Made by a program: the position numbers and the translations under genes
In this document: piece after piece, positions 33,621 to 45,600 of the stretch
How positions within the stretch are numbered: the stretch's first letter is position 1
How the letters are laid out: the number at the start of each line of letters is the position of its first letter
DNA from: UBA5704 sp036264355
Lineage (GTDB): Bacteria > Acidobacteriota > Thermoanaerobaculia > Multivoradales > UBA5704
DNA: 52,292 nucleotides
Assembly: GCA_036264355.1 (NCBI GenBank)
Contig: DATARD010000376.1
Span: 1 to 52,292 of the forward strand
Direction: 5' to 3'
The notes under the pieces: model-generated
Database searches by the model: none
What the model saw: the letters and a program-made list of their open reading frames with translations, nothing else
Told to the model about the DNA's origin: nothing

Positions 33621-36600
33621 GCGGCGGCATCGTGCCGCCGCTCCTCCGGATCGATCGCGGAGGGGATCTGCCGCTCTCCTTCGCGCAGCAGCGGTTGTGG
33701 TTCCTCGATCAGATGCACCCTGGGAGCACCGCCTACAACATTTCGATCCCGTTGCGGATGGATGGCACGCTCGACGTGGGCCTCCTGGCCTGGGTCCTGG
33801 GCGCCGTCGTCGCCCGTCATGAGGCGCTGCGAACCCACTTTGTCTCCATGCGGGGCATGTCGGCGCAGGTGATTGATCCTCCAGCGCCCCAGCCGCTGCC
33901 GGTGATCGACTTGCGGGCGTTACCGGAGGCCGTGCTCGATGCGGAGGTTCGCCGCCTGCAAGCGCAAGAGACTCTGCGCCCCTTTGATCTGAGGCGCGGA
34001 CCGCTTCTGCGGACAACGCTGCTGCGCAGGGCGAACGAGTCGTGGGTAGGCCTCTTCTCCATGCACCACATCGTCAGCGACGGCTGGTCGACGGGCATCC
34101 TGGTTCGCGAGGTCTCCACTCTGTATCGTGCGTTGTCGCAGGGGAGCGTACCGGACCTGCCGGAGCTGCCTGTGCAGTATCCGGACTTTGCGGTCTGGCA
34201 AAGGAGTTGGCTCTCGGGCGAAGTCCTCGCGGCTGAGCTCGACTACTGGCGGCGGCGGCTGACCGATGTCCCACCGCTCCTCGAGCTGCCTCTCGATCAT
34301 CCGCGGCCCGCCGTTCAGAGCTCGCGCGGTGCTTTTCTCCAGTTTTCCCTGGAAGGGGAGCTGTCGCAGAGCTTGCGGGTGCTCTCCCGGGGCCAGGGCA
34401 CGACGGTGTTCATGACCCTGCTCGCGGGGTTCCAGGCTCTCTTGTCCCGTCTCTCAGGGCAACAGACTCTGGCGGTCGGCACTCCGATCGCCGGGCGCAA
34501 CCGGGTTGAGACGGAGGGGCTGATCGGCTTCTTCGTCAACACCCTGGTGCTGCGTGCCGAGGCGGCAGGCGAGCTCCCCTTCGCGGAGCTGCTCGGCGGG
34601 GTCCGGGAGGAGACTCTGGAAGCCTATGCACACCAGGACCTGCCGTTCGAAAAGCTGGTCGAAGAGCTCGCCCCCAACCGGAGCCTGGCCTCGTCGCCTC
34701 TGTTCCAGGCGATGTTCGTGCTCCAGAACATGCCGCTCCAGAAGCTTCATCTTCCAGGTCTTACTCTGAGCCTCATGGACCTCGAGGTGCGGCCATCGCT
34801 GTACGATCTGACGCTGACCCTGTCTGAAACGGACACTGGTTTCGAAGGGCTGGTCACCTACTGCGCCGACCTGTTCGATAGCACGACGATCGAGCGTTGG
34901 GTGGGGTACTACGAGAAGGTGCTTGCGAGCGCAGTCGAGCGGTCCGCCTGCCGCCTCGCCCAGATGCCCCTCCTGGGTGACGCGGCGCGACATCAGCTCC
35001 TCCTCGAGTGGAGCTCGCCGCAGCCAGGCGTTTCCGAGACGATCTGCGACCTGTTCAGTGAGCAGGTGGATCGCTGCCCGGAGGCGGAGGCGGTGGTGTG
35101 CGGGGAGGAGAGCCTGACGTACCACGAGTTGGAGACGCGGGCGAACCGGTTGGCGCACCACCTGATGGGCCTCGGTGTGGGGCCGGAGGTTCTGGTCGGG
35201 CTCTGCGTGGAGCGGTCGCTCGATCTCGTGGTCGGACTGTTAGGGATCCTGAAGGCGGGGGGGGCGTATGTGCCACTCGATCCGCAGTACCCATCGGAGC
35301 GTCTGGCGCTGCTGATCGAGGACACGCCGCTGCCGGTGGTGGTGGGGCAGGAGCGTTGGCTTGCGGAGCTGCCGGTGATGGGGCTGACCCAGCTCGTGCC
35401 GCTCGACGGAGATGCCGCGTGGATCGGGCGGCAGAGCGTCTCCCGGCCGGAGGTCGAGGTGAGCCCGGAGAGCTTGGCGTATGTGATGTACACGTCGGGC
35501 TCGACGGGGCGGCCGAAGGGAGTGGGAACGGTGCACCGGGGGGTGGTGCGTCTGGTGCGGCCGGCGCTTGGCGCCGACTCGTTGCGGTTCGGTCCGGATG
35601 AAGTCTTCCTGCACCTGGCTCAGGTGTCGTTCGACGCCTCGACGTTGGAGATCTGGGGAGCGTTGTTGCATGGCGGGCGTCTGGTGATGGCTCCTCCGGG
35701 CGTGCCCTCCCTCGGGGAGCTGGGGTCGTTGATCGCCGGCCATGGGGTGACGACGCTGTGGCTGACGGCGGGTCTGTTCCACGTGATGGTTGACCGGGAG
35801 CTGGCGAGCCTTCGTCCATTGCGCCAGCTCGTGGCGGGCGGCGACGTGCTGCAACCGTCGGCGGTGCTGCGGGTGCTGAAGGAGTTGCCTGGTCTTCGCC
35901 TGATCAACGGCTATGGTCCGACGGAGAACACGACGTTTACGACCATCCACGGGATGAGCGCGGCGGAGGATGTGGGCTCGTCGGTGTGGCTCGGCCGTCC
36001 GATCACGGGGACCGAGGTGTACGTGGTGGACGGCTGGGGCCGTTTGGTGCCCTTGGGGGTCGCGGGGGAGCTTCTGGCAGGTGGATCCGGTCTGGCCCGC
36101 GGATACATGAACCGTCCAGATCTGACCGCTGAGCTGTGGGTGCCGGACAGCTTGAGTGGGGGGAGCGGCCAGCGTCTGTACCGGACGGGGGACCTGGTGC
36201 GGTGGCGGCCGGCCGGCCGCTTGGAGTTCCTCGGCCGTGTAGACCGTCAAGTCAAGGTGCGTGGCTACCGGATCGAGCCCGGGGAGATCGAATCGGCGCT
36301 GCTGGAAGACAGGCGGGTGCGCGAGGCGGTGGTCGTGGCGCGGGAGGACGCAGGGGACAAGCGGCTGGTGGCGTACGTGGTGGCGGAGGCGGGCAGGAGT
36401 CTGACGTTGCCGGAGCTGCGGGAGCATCTGGGGGCGCGTCTGCCGGAGGCGATGATCCCGACGGCGCTGGTGGTGTTGGAGTCGTTGCCGCTGACAGCCA
36501 ACGGGAAGGTGGACCGGGCCTCGCTGCCGGCGCTGGATGCGGCGGGTCTTGAGTCGTCTTCGGAGCGGGTGGCACCGCGGACGCCGGTCGAGGAGATCCT

Positions 36601-39600
36601 GGCGTCGATCTGGAGCGAGGTGTTGGGAGTGACGGGGTTGGGGGTGTACGACAACTTCTTCGACCTGGGGGGGCACTCGCTGCTGGCGACGCGGATGATT
36701 TCGCAGCTCCGCAGCGCGTTCGAGGTCGAGCTCGGTCTTCACGAGCTGTTCGAGGAGCCGACGGTGGCCGGCCTGGCGGCGCGGGTAGACTCGGCCATGC
36801 GGTCAGGGTCGGCCCTGGCGGCGCCGGCGATCCAACGCGTGCCGCGGGGAAGGGAGCTGCCGGGAGAAGACCCTGGTCTGCCGCTGTCTTTCGCGCAGCA
36901 GCGCCTATGGTTCATCGACCGGCTCGAGCCGGGTAGCGCGCTCTACAACGTACCGATCGCGCTACGGGCGAGCGGGGATCTGTCGGTTGCGGTGCTATCG
37001 CAGGCCCTGGGAGAGGTAGTGCGCCGTCACGAGGTTCTGCGGACGGTGTTTCCCGAAGTAGGGGGATGCGCGCGGCAGGTGATCCTGCCGCCGGCAGTCT
37101 TTCCCCTTCCCGTAGTGGATCTGGCGGACCTGGCGCCGGAGTTGCGGGAGGCGGCGGCGGAAGCCCGGATCGCCGAGGAGGCCGGCCGGCCGTTCGATCT
37201 GGCGCGCGGGCCTCTCTTCCGGGCTGTGCTCTGGCGGCTGAGCGCGGCCGAGCATGTGCTGTTCCTCGGGCTGCATCACATCGTCTCCGACGGCTGGTCG
37301 CTGGGCGTGCTGATGCGGGAGGTGGCGGCGCTGTATGCCGCGTTCTCGGGGGGCTTGGCCTCGCCTTTGGCCGAGTTGCCGGTGCAGTACGCGGACTTCG
37401 CAGTCTGGCAGCAGAGCTGGCTCTCCGGAGAGGTTCTGGAGACGGAGCTGGCCTCTTGGCGCGAGCACCTTGCGGGAGCGCCGCCGGTGCTCGAGCTGCC
37501 GGCCGACCGGCCACGCCCCGCGGTTCAGAGCCTGCAGGGACGGATGCGGCCGCTGGCCTTCGACGCTGAGCTGTTGTCGTCGCTGTCCGCGTTGGCCCGC
37601 CGGCAGACGGCCACGCTCTTCATGGTCCTCCTGGCCGCGTTCGAGAGCCTGCTCGGCCGGCTCGCTGGCGCGGAGGAAGTCTGCGTGGGCACGCCGATCG
37701 CGGGCCGCACGCGGCGGGAGACAGAGGATCTGATCGGCTTTTTCGTCAATACTCTCGTGTTGCGCAGCGATCTGTCCGGCGATCCGGCGTTTGTTGAGCA
37801 CCTTGGGCAGGTGCGCAAGGAGGCACTGACAGCCTATGCGCACCAGGACTTGCCGTTCGAGAAGCTGGTCGAGGAGCTGGCTCCCGAGCGCAGCCTGGCC
37901 CATACACCCCTGTTCCAAGTGCTCTTCGTGCTGCAGAACGCTCCGCTGGGACCTCTCGAGCTGCCAGGGGTGACGCTGGCGCCGCTCCCCCTGCGCAGCA
38001 GCGTGGCGAAATTCGATCTGGCGGTCTCGTTGACGGAGACGTCGGGGCTCGCCGGGTTCGTGGAGTACGACGCCGCGCTGTTCGACGGCTCGACGATCGA
38101 GCGTCTGGCGTTGCGTTTGGAAGCGCTTCTGCGGTCCGCCGTGGAGCACCCGCAGCGGCGTCTGTCCGATCTGGCGTTGCTGAGCAGCGCTGAGATGCGG
38201 CAGGTCGAGGAGTGGCGCGGTGCCGCCGGGACAGTGCCGGCGGCGAGCCTCCCGGCGCGTCTGGCGCAACAGGCGTTGCGGACGCCGGAGGCGGTGGCGG
38301 TGGTCCATGGCGAGGAGCGGTTGAGCCATCGGGAGCTCGACCGGCGCGGGCGGATCCTGGCGGGGCGCCTGCGCGCCCTGGGGGTGAGACCGGAGACGCG
38401 GGTCGGGTTGCTGGTGGAGCGGTCGCTCGATCTGGTGGTGGGACTCCTGGGAATCTGGCAGGCGGGAGGAGCCGCGGTGCCGCTCGATCCCGGCCAGCCG
38501 GCCTCGCGCCTGGCGCTGCTGCTCGCAGAGGCCCTGCCGTCCGGAGCCTCGGTGCTGGTGTCGCAGCGCGGTCTGCGGGAGCTGCTCGCGGAGCTGCCGC
38601 TGCGCGAGGTTGCGGTGGCCTGGGTCGAGGATCTGCCGGAAGGGGAGGAGCCGGTGGCGGGGGTCCCGGTTGAGCCCGAGTCCGGTGATCTGGCCTATCT
38701 CATCTACACCTCGGGCACGACGGGCCGTCCGAAGGCGGTGATGGCGGAGCACGGCAGCCTGTCGCACACGCTGACTTCGGTGCAGGAGGTCTTCGGCTTC
38801 GCCGCTGGAGACCGCATGCCGGTGCTGGCGCCGGCGGCGTTCGACATCTTCCTGTTCGAGCTGTTGGCGCCGCTGCTGTCCGGCGGCACGGCGGTGCTGT
38901 TCGAGCTGCGGCCGACGCTGGACGTGGCGCAACTGGTGGCGGAGCTGGCGGAATCGACGCTGCTGCACGCGGTGCCGGCGGTGATGCGACAGGTGACCGC
39001 GGCGCTGCTTGCGGGGGGCGGAAACGGTGGGATCTGTCCCCGCTTGCGGCGTGTTTTCGTGGGAGGCGATGCGGTGGGAGCGGACCTGCTTGCGTCGATG
39101 CGGGAGGCGTTTCCAGGGGCTGAGATTTCGGTTCTCTACGGACCGACGGAAGCGACGATCCTGGCGTCGTGGGAGGACTCTCCGGCGCGGTCGGGGAGCT
39201 GGCTCGGCCGTCCGTTGCCGGGAGTGGTGGTGGAAGTGCGGGATCGCACGGGCACGGCGGTCGTGCCCGGAACCCCGGGCGAGCTATGGTTGGGAGGTCC
39301 CGGGGTGGCGCGCGGCTATCTGGGCCGTCCCGAGCTGACAGCGGAACGGTTCGTGCCGGATGGGTCGTGCCGGGGAGCGCGTATGTATCGGACCGGCGAC
39401 CAGGTGCGTTTTGCCGCGTCGGGCCGCCTGGAGTTCCTGGGGCGGGTGGACGATCAGGTCAAGGTGCGGGGCTTCCGCATCGAGCCGGGCGAGGTGGAGG
39501 CGGCGCTGTTGTCCTGTCCCGGGGTGCGTGCGGCCGCGGTGCTGGCGCGCCGGGAGGGAGCGGGGGACGAGCGGCTGGTGGCGTACGTGGCGGGCGAGGA

Positions 39601-42600
39601 ATCTCTCGACGTCGCATCGGTCCGCCGGCTCACCGCGGCTCGCCTGCCGTCGCACATGGTTCCGGGGCATGTCGTACGGCTGGACGAGCTGCCGTTGACG
39701 CGGCACGGCAAGGTGGACCGGAAAGCGCTCTCGTCGCTGAGCCTCGGGTCTGGAGACGCGGCGCCGATGTCGGTGGCGGCGCGGACGCCGGCCGAGGAAC
39801 TGGTGGCCGGCCTGTTCGCCGAACTCTTGCATGTGGAGAGGGTCGGTCCGGAGAGCCACTTCTTCGAGCTGGGCGGGCACTCTCTGCTGGCCACCCAGCT
39901 CGCGTCGCGCTTGCGCGAGATGCTGGGCGTCGAGATGCCGCTACGGATGCTCTTCGAGTCTCCCACCGTGGCCGCGCTCACCGCGGCCGTGGAGCGGTCC
40001 CGGCGCCAGGAGCGGCCGCTGCCACCGCTCGTCCGGCGCGCGGACCGGGCGGAGCCGCCGCTGTCGTTCGCGCAGGCACGATTGTGGTTCCTCGCCCAGC
40101 TCGAGCCGGAGAGCGCCGCGTACAACATGCCGCTCAAGGTGGACGTCGGCGGCGACCTCTCGGTGCCGGTGCTCGCCGGCGTACTGGCCGAAGTCTGCCG
40201 CCGGCATGAATCCCTGCGCACCTCCTTCGCGGCCCGCAAGGCGGGGGTGGTACAGGTCATCGCCCCGCCGTCCGGAGTCCAGATGGCCGTCGTCGATCTG
40301 TCGGCTCTGGAGGAGCCGTTGCGCGGCGCTGCAGCGGACAGGCTGGCGTGGGACGAGGCGCGGCGGCCGTTCGCTCTGGATCATGGGCCGTTGCTGCGGC
40401 TGTGCCTGCTGCGCCGAAGCGCCGGAGAGCACACCTTGTTGCTCACCCTCCACCACATCGTCAGTGACGGCTGGTCGATGGGCGTGCTGGTGCGCGAGGT
40501 GGCAGCGCTCTACCAGGCCGCGGTTTCGGCCACCCCCTCGCCGCTGCCGGAGCTGCCCGTGCAGTACGCGGACTTCGCCGTCTGGCAGCGCTCCTGGCTG
40601 CAGGGCGAGGTGCTGGCGGAGCAACTCGGCTACTGGCGGCGGGTCCTGGCCGGCGCTCCGATGCTCGCTCTGCCCACCGACCGGCCGCGGCAGGCGGTGC
40701 AGCGGTTCACCGGAGCCGACGAGCCGCTCGCGTTCTCCTCCGGGCTCAGCGAGCTGGTGCTGGCGCTCTGCCGGCGGGAGGGGGTGACGCCGTACATGGC
40801 GCTGCTCGCCGGGCTCCTGGTGCTGTTGCACCGCATCACAGGACAGGACGACGTGGTGGTGGGATCGACGGTCGCCGGGCGCACCCATCGCGACCTGGAG
40901 CCGCTGATCGGGTTCTTCGTCAACACGCTGCCGCTGCGCAGCCTCCTGCCGGGGGACCTGTCCTTCCGCTCCTTGCTGGGACGCACACGGGAGGGCGTGC
41001 TCGATCTCTTTGCCCACCAGGACGTGCCGTTCGAGAAGCTGGTGGAGGAGCTCGCGCCGGAGCGTGACCTGTCGCGGTCGCCGCTGTTCCAGATCCTGTT
41101 CCAGTACCTGGAGCTGCCGGAGCCGCTCGATCTCCCGGGTCTGGTGCTGGCGCCGCGGGCGGTGTCGGGCGAGACAACGAAGTTCGACCTGGTGCTCAAC
41201 CTGTGGTCCACGTCGGCGGGGATCTCCGGCGGCTGGAAATACCGCACCGACCTGTTCGACCGCTCGACCCTGGCGCGCCTGTCGGAGCATCTGCGGATTC
41301 TGCTGGCGGCGGCGGTGGCAGATCCGGAAGGGCCTGCCGCGGAGCTGCCGCTGCTCAGCGCGGAGCAGGAGCGGCAGATGGTGGCGGAGTGGAACCCGGC
41401 CGGATGGGCCGGCGAGCGGTTCTGCCTGCACATGCGGTTCGCGGCGCGCGCCGCGGAGTCTCCCCACGCCCCGGCGGTCTCCTGTGATGGCGAGACACTG
41501 ACTTACCGTGAGCTGGAGCGGCGGGCCAACGGGATCGCGCGCTGGCTGGTGAGAGCGGGCGTGCGGCCCGGCGACCGGGTGGGCCTGTTCCTGGAGCGCT
41601 CGCTCGATCTCGTCGCCGCGATCCTGGGTGTGCTCAAGGCGGGGGCCGGCTACCTGCCGCTCGACCCGGCCTACCCGGCCGAGCGGCTGGCCTTTACGCT
41701 GGCCGACTGCCGGGTCGGAATCGTGCTCAGCCAGGCGAGCCTGGCCGCGAGCCTCTCCGGAGGGGCGGCGCGGGTGGTGCGTCTGGATGCGGACGACGGG
41801 CTGGCCGAAGCATCGAGTGAGCAGGCACCGCGGGTGCCGGCGAGCCCCGATCTGCCGGCCTACGTCATCTATACCTCGGGCTCGACCGGCCGGCCGAAGG
41901 GCGTGTCGGTGAGCCATGGCAACGTGGCGAGCCTGCTCACTGCGACCGAAAGATGGTTCGGGTTCGACCAGGACGACGTGTGGACCCTGTTCCACTCCTC
42001 CGCGTTCGACTTCTCGGTGTGGGAGATCTGGGGGGCGCTGCTCTATGGCGGCCGGCTGGTCGTGGTGCCGTACTGGGTGAGCCGCTCTCCTGAGGCATTC
42101 TACGAGCTCTTGTGCACGGAGCGAGTGACGGTGCTGAACCAGACACCGCCGGCGTTCCGCCAGTTGATCTGGGCCGAGGAGTCGGCGGCGGCGAAGAAGG
42201 AGCTGGCGCTGCGCTGGGTGATCTTCGGCGGCGAGGCGTTGGAGCCGGCGAGCCTGCGGCCGTGGATCGAGCGTCACGGCGATGAGCGTCCGCGCTTGGT
42301 CAACATGTACGGGATCACCGAGACGACGGTGCACGTGACAGTCCGGAAGGTCGGGCGAGCAGAGGTGGAAGCGGGGGGTGGCAGCGTGATCGGGCGGCCG
42401 ATCCCGCACCTGTCGCTGCACCTGCTCGACGCGGCGGGCCGCCTGGTGCCGGCTGGCGTGGCGGGGGAGATCCAGGTGGGCGGCGCGGGTGTGACGGCGG
42501 GGTATCTGGGCCGGCCGGATTTGACGGCGGAGCGGTTCATGCCGGACCCCTTCGCGGCCGAGCCCGGGGCGCGCCTCTACCGCAGCGGAGACCTGGCGCG

Positions 42601-45600
42601 GCGGCTGCCGGACGGGGACCTGGAGTACCAGGGTCGCATCGACCATCAGGTCAAGATCCGCGGCTTCCGCATCGAGCTGGGGGAGATCGAGGCGGCGATC
42701 GCCGGCACCGAAGGAGTGCGGGAGGTGGTGGTGGCGATGCGGCAGCAGCAGTTGGTGGCCTACGTGGTGGCGGACCGGCCGCCCACGCTGACCGATCTGC
42801 GCGTGGAGCTGGGCCGCCGGCTGCCTGACTACATGCTCCCGTCGGCGCTGGTGGGGCTGGACGCGTTGCCGCTGACCGCGAGCGGCAAGGTGGACCGGAG
42901 GGCGCTGCCGGCTCCGGCGGCGGATCGGGCCGCGGCCGGCGACGGCTATCAGGCGCCGGGGACCGCGCTCGAGGTGTTCCTGGCCGATCTGTTCCGCGAT
43001 GTGCTGCAGGTCGAGAGGGTGGGGACGCATGACGATTTCTTCGCCCTGGGCGGTAGCTCGATCAGCGGCGCCGTGCTGATCAACCGGTTGCAGCAGGAGC
43101 TGGGCGAGATCGTGCACGTGGTGGTGATCTTCGACGCGCCGACGGTGGCGCAGCTCGCCGGTTACCTGATGGCGGAGCACGCGCCGGCCGTGCGCCGGCG
43201 GCTGGGGGAAGGGACCGAGGCGGAGGCCCCGGCCGGCGGCTCCGTGCGGCGGATCGGCGCGTCGCAGTTGGCCGAGATGCGGAGCCTGATCGAGCCGCTG
43301 CCACCCTTCGCGGTGGCGGAGAAAAACCCACCGGCGGTCTTCGTGCTGTCGGCGCCGCGCTCGGGCTCGACGCTGCTACGCGTGATGCTGGGGGGGCACC
43401 CGGATCTCTTCGCGCCGCCGGAGCTGGAGCTGCTGTCGTTCTCCGGCATGGCGGAGAGGCGGTCGACGTTCTCGGGGCGCGACGCCTTCTGGCTGGAGGG
43501 GCTGATCCGAGCGGTGATGGAGCTGCTAGGGGTGGGCCCGCAGGAGGCGCGCGAGCAGGTCGACGTCTGGGAGCGAGGTGGGCTGTCCACCCACGAGGTC
43601 TACCGCTGCCTTCAGGAATGGCTGGGCGGCCGGTTGCTGGTCGACAAGACGCCGTCCTATGCGTTGAACGGGTCGATCCTGCGGCGTGCTGAAGAGAGCT
43701 TCGCGGGGGCGAAGTACCTGCATCTCGTCCGCCATCCCTCCGGAATGGTCTGCTCCTTCGAAAAAGCGAAGCTGGACCAGATCTTCTTTCGCCGGGAGCA
43801 CCAGTTCTCGCGCCGCGAGCTTGCTGAGCTGATCTGGCTGGTTAGCGAGCAGAACATCCTGGAATTCCTGGGCGGGGTCGATCCGGAACGCCAGCACACG
43901 TTGCGTTTCGAGGATCTGGTGGTGTCACCGGAGCCGGTGCTGCGCGGGGTGTGCGGGTTCCTGGGTCTGGACTACCACCCGGCGATGGCGGCGCCGTACC
44001 AGGGTCAGCCGGGGCGTATGACGGACGGCCTGCACGCGCAGTCTCGGATGCTCGGGGACGTGAAATTCCACGAGCACACGGGCGTGGACGCACAGGTTGC
44101 GGTGAGCTGGCGGGAGGAGCTGCCGGAGGAGATGCTGGACGGTCTCACGCGGGAGCTGGCGGCGGAGCTGGGCTACGAGCCGGAGGGCGGGGCGCGAAGC
44201 CGGGTGAGCATCCAGCGTGCAGCGCGGGACCGCGATCTGCCGCTCTCCTTCGCGCAGGAACGGCTGTGGCTGGTCGACCGGTTGGAGCCCGGCTCGCCGG
44301 TCTACAACCTGGCGATGGGTCTGCGGCTGAGCGGGGAGCTGGATGTCGCGGTGCTGGCGGCGGCGGCGGGCGAGCTGGTGCGGCGGCACGAGGCGCTGCG
44401 CACGGTGTTCCCGGCGACGGGTGGCCACCCGGTGCAATTGATCCTCCCGGCCGCCCCATATGGCTGGGCGGTCGTCGACCTGACCGGGCTCGGCGACCCC
44501 GGAGGCCGCCGTGGGCGCCTGGTGGAGGCGCTGGCCGGCGAGGAGGCGCACCGCGGGTTCGATCTTGCGGCCGGACCGCTGCTGCGCCTGCTGCTGGTGC
44601 AGCTGGGCGCCCGCGAGCACGTGCTCGTGGGGGCGCTGCACCACATCATCGGCGACGGCTGGTCGGTGGGTGTGCTGCTGCGCGAGCTGTCGGTGCTCTA
44701 CGCGGCCTTCTCCGCGGGGCGCCCGTCGCCGTTGCCGGAGCTGCCGGTGCAGTACGCCGACTTCACGGTATGGCAGCGGTCGTGGCTGTCGAGCGACCGG
44801 CTGGAGGCCGAGCTCGTCTACTGGCGCGAGCACTTGGCCGGCGCTCCGGCGCTGCTCGATCTGCCGCTCGACCGTCCGCGGCCGGCGGTCAAGAGCCAGG
44901 CGGGCGACCGAGTGCCCGTCGTGTTGCCGGCCGTTTTGGCGGCAGGTCTCGACGCCATCGGCAAGGCGCAGCGGGCGACGCCGTTCATGGTGCTGCTGGC
45001 GGGCCTGAACGCTCTTCTGCTGCGCCTGTCCGGGCAGGGAGACATCGTGATCGGCTCGCCGGTGGCGAACCGGACACGGCCGGAGATCGAAGGCCTGATC
45101 GGTTTCTTCGTCAACACCCTGGCCTTGCGCAGCCGGCCGGAGCAGACAGGGAGCTTTGGCGAGTTCGTGGCGCAGGTACGGGAGACGAGCGTCGGCGCCT
45201 ATGCGCACCAGGATCTGCCGTTCGAGAAGCTGGTGGAGGAGCTGTCTCTGCAGCGGAGCCTGTCGTATACGCCGCTGTTCCAGGTGGCGTTCACGCTGCA
45301 GAACGTGCCCAGGGAGACATTGCGTTTGCCGGAGCTGACTCTGGAGAGCTTCGAGATCGAGCACCGGACTTCGAAGTTCGACCTGATGCTGGCGCTGTCG
45401 GAGGTCGAGGGTGGCTTGGTGGGAGCCTGGGAGTATGACAGTGCGATCTTCGATGCCGCGACGATTTCGCGGCTGTCAGTGTGGTTGGAGCACCTGCTTG
45501 CCGGCGCAGCGGCGGCGCCGGAGGCGAGCCTGTGGGAGCTGGCGCTGCTCGGCGCGGCGGAACGCCACCAGGTGCTGGTGGAGTGGAATGCGACGGGAAC

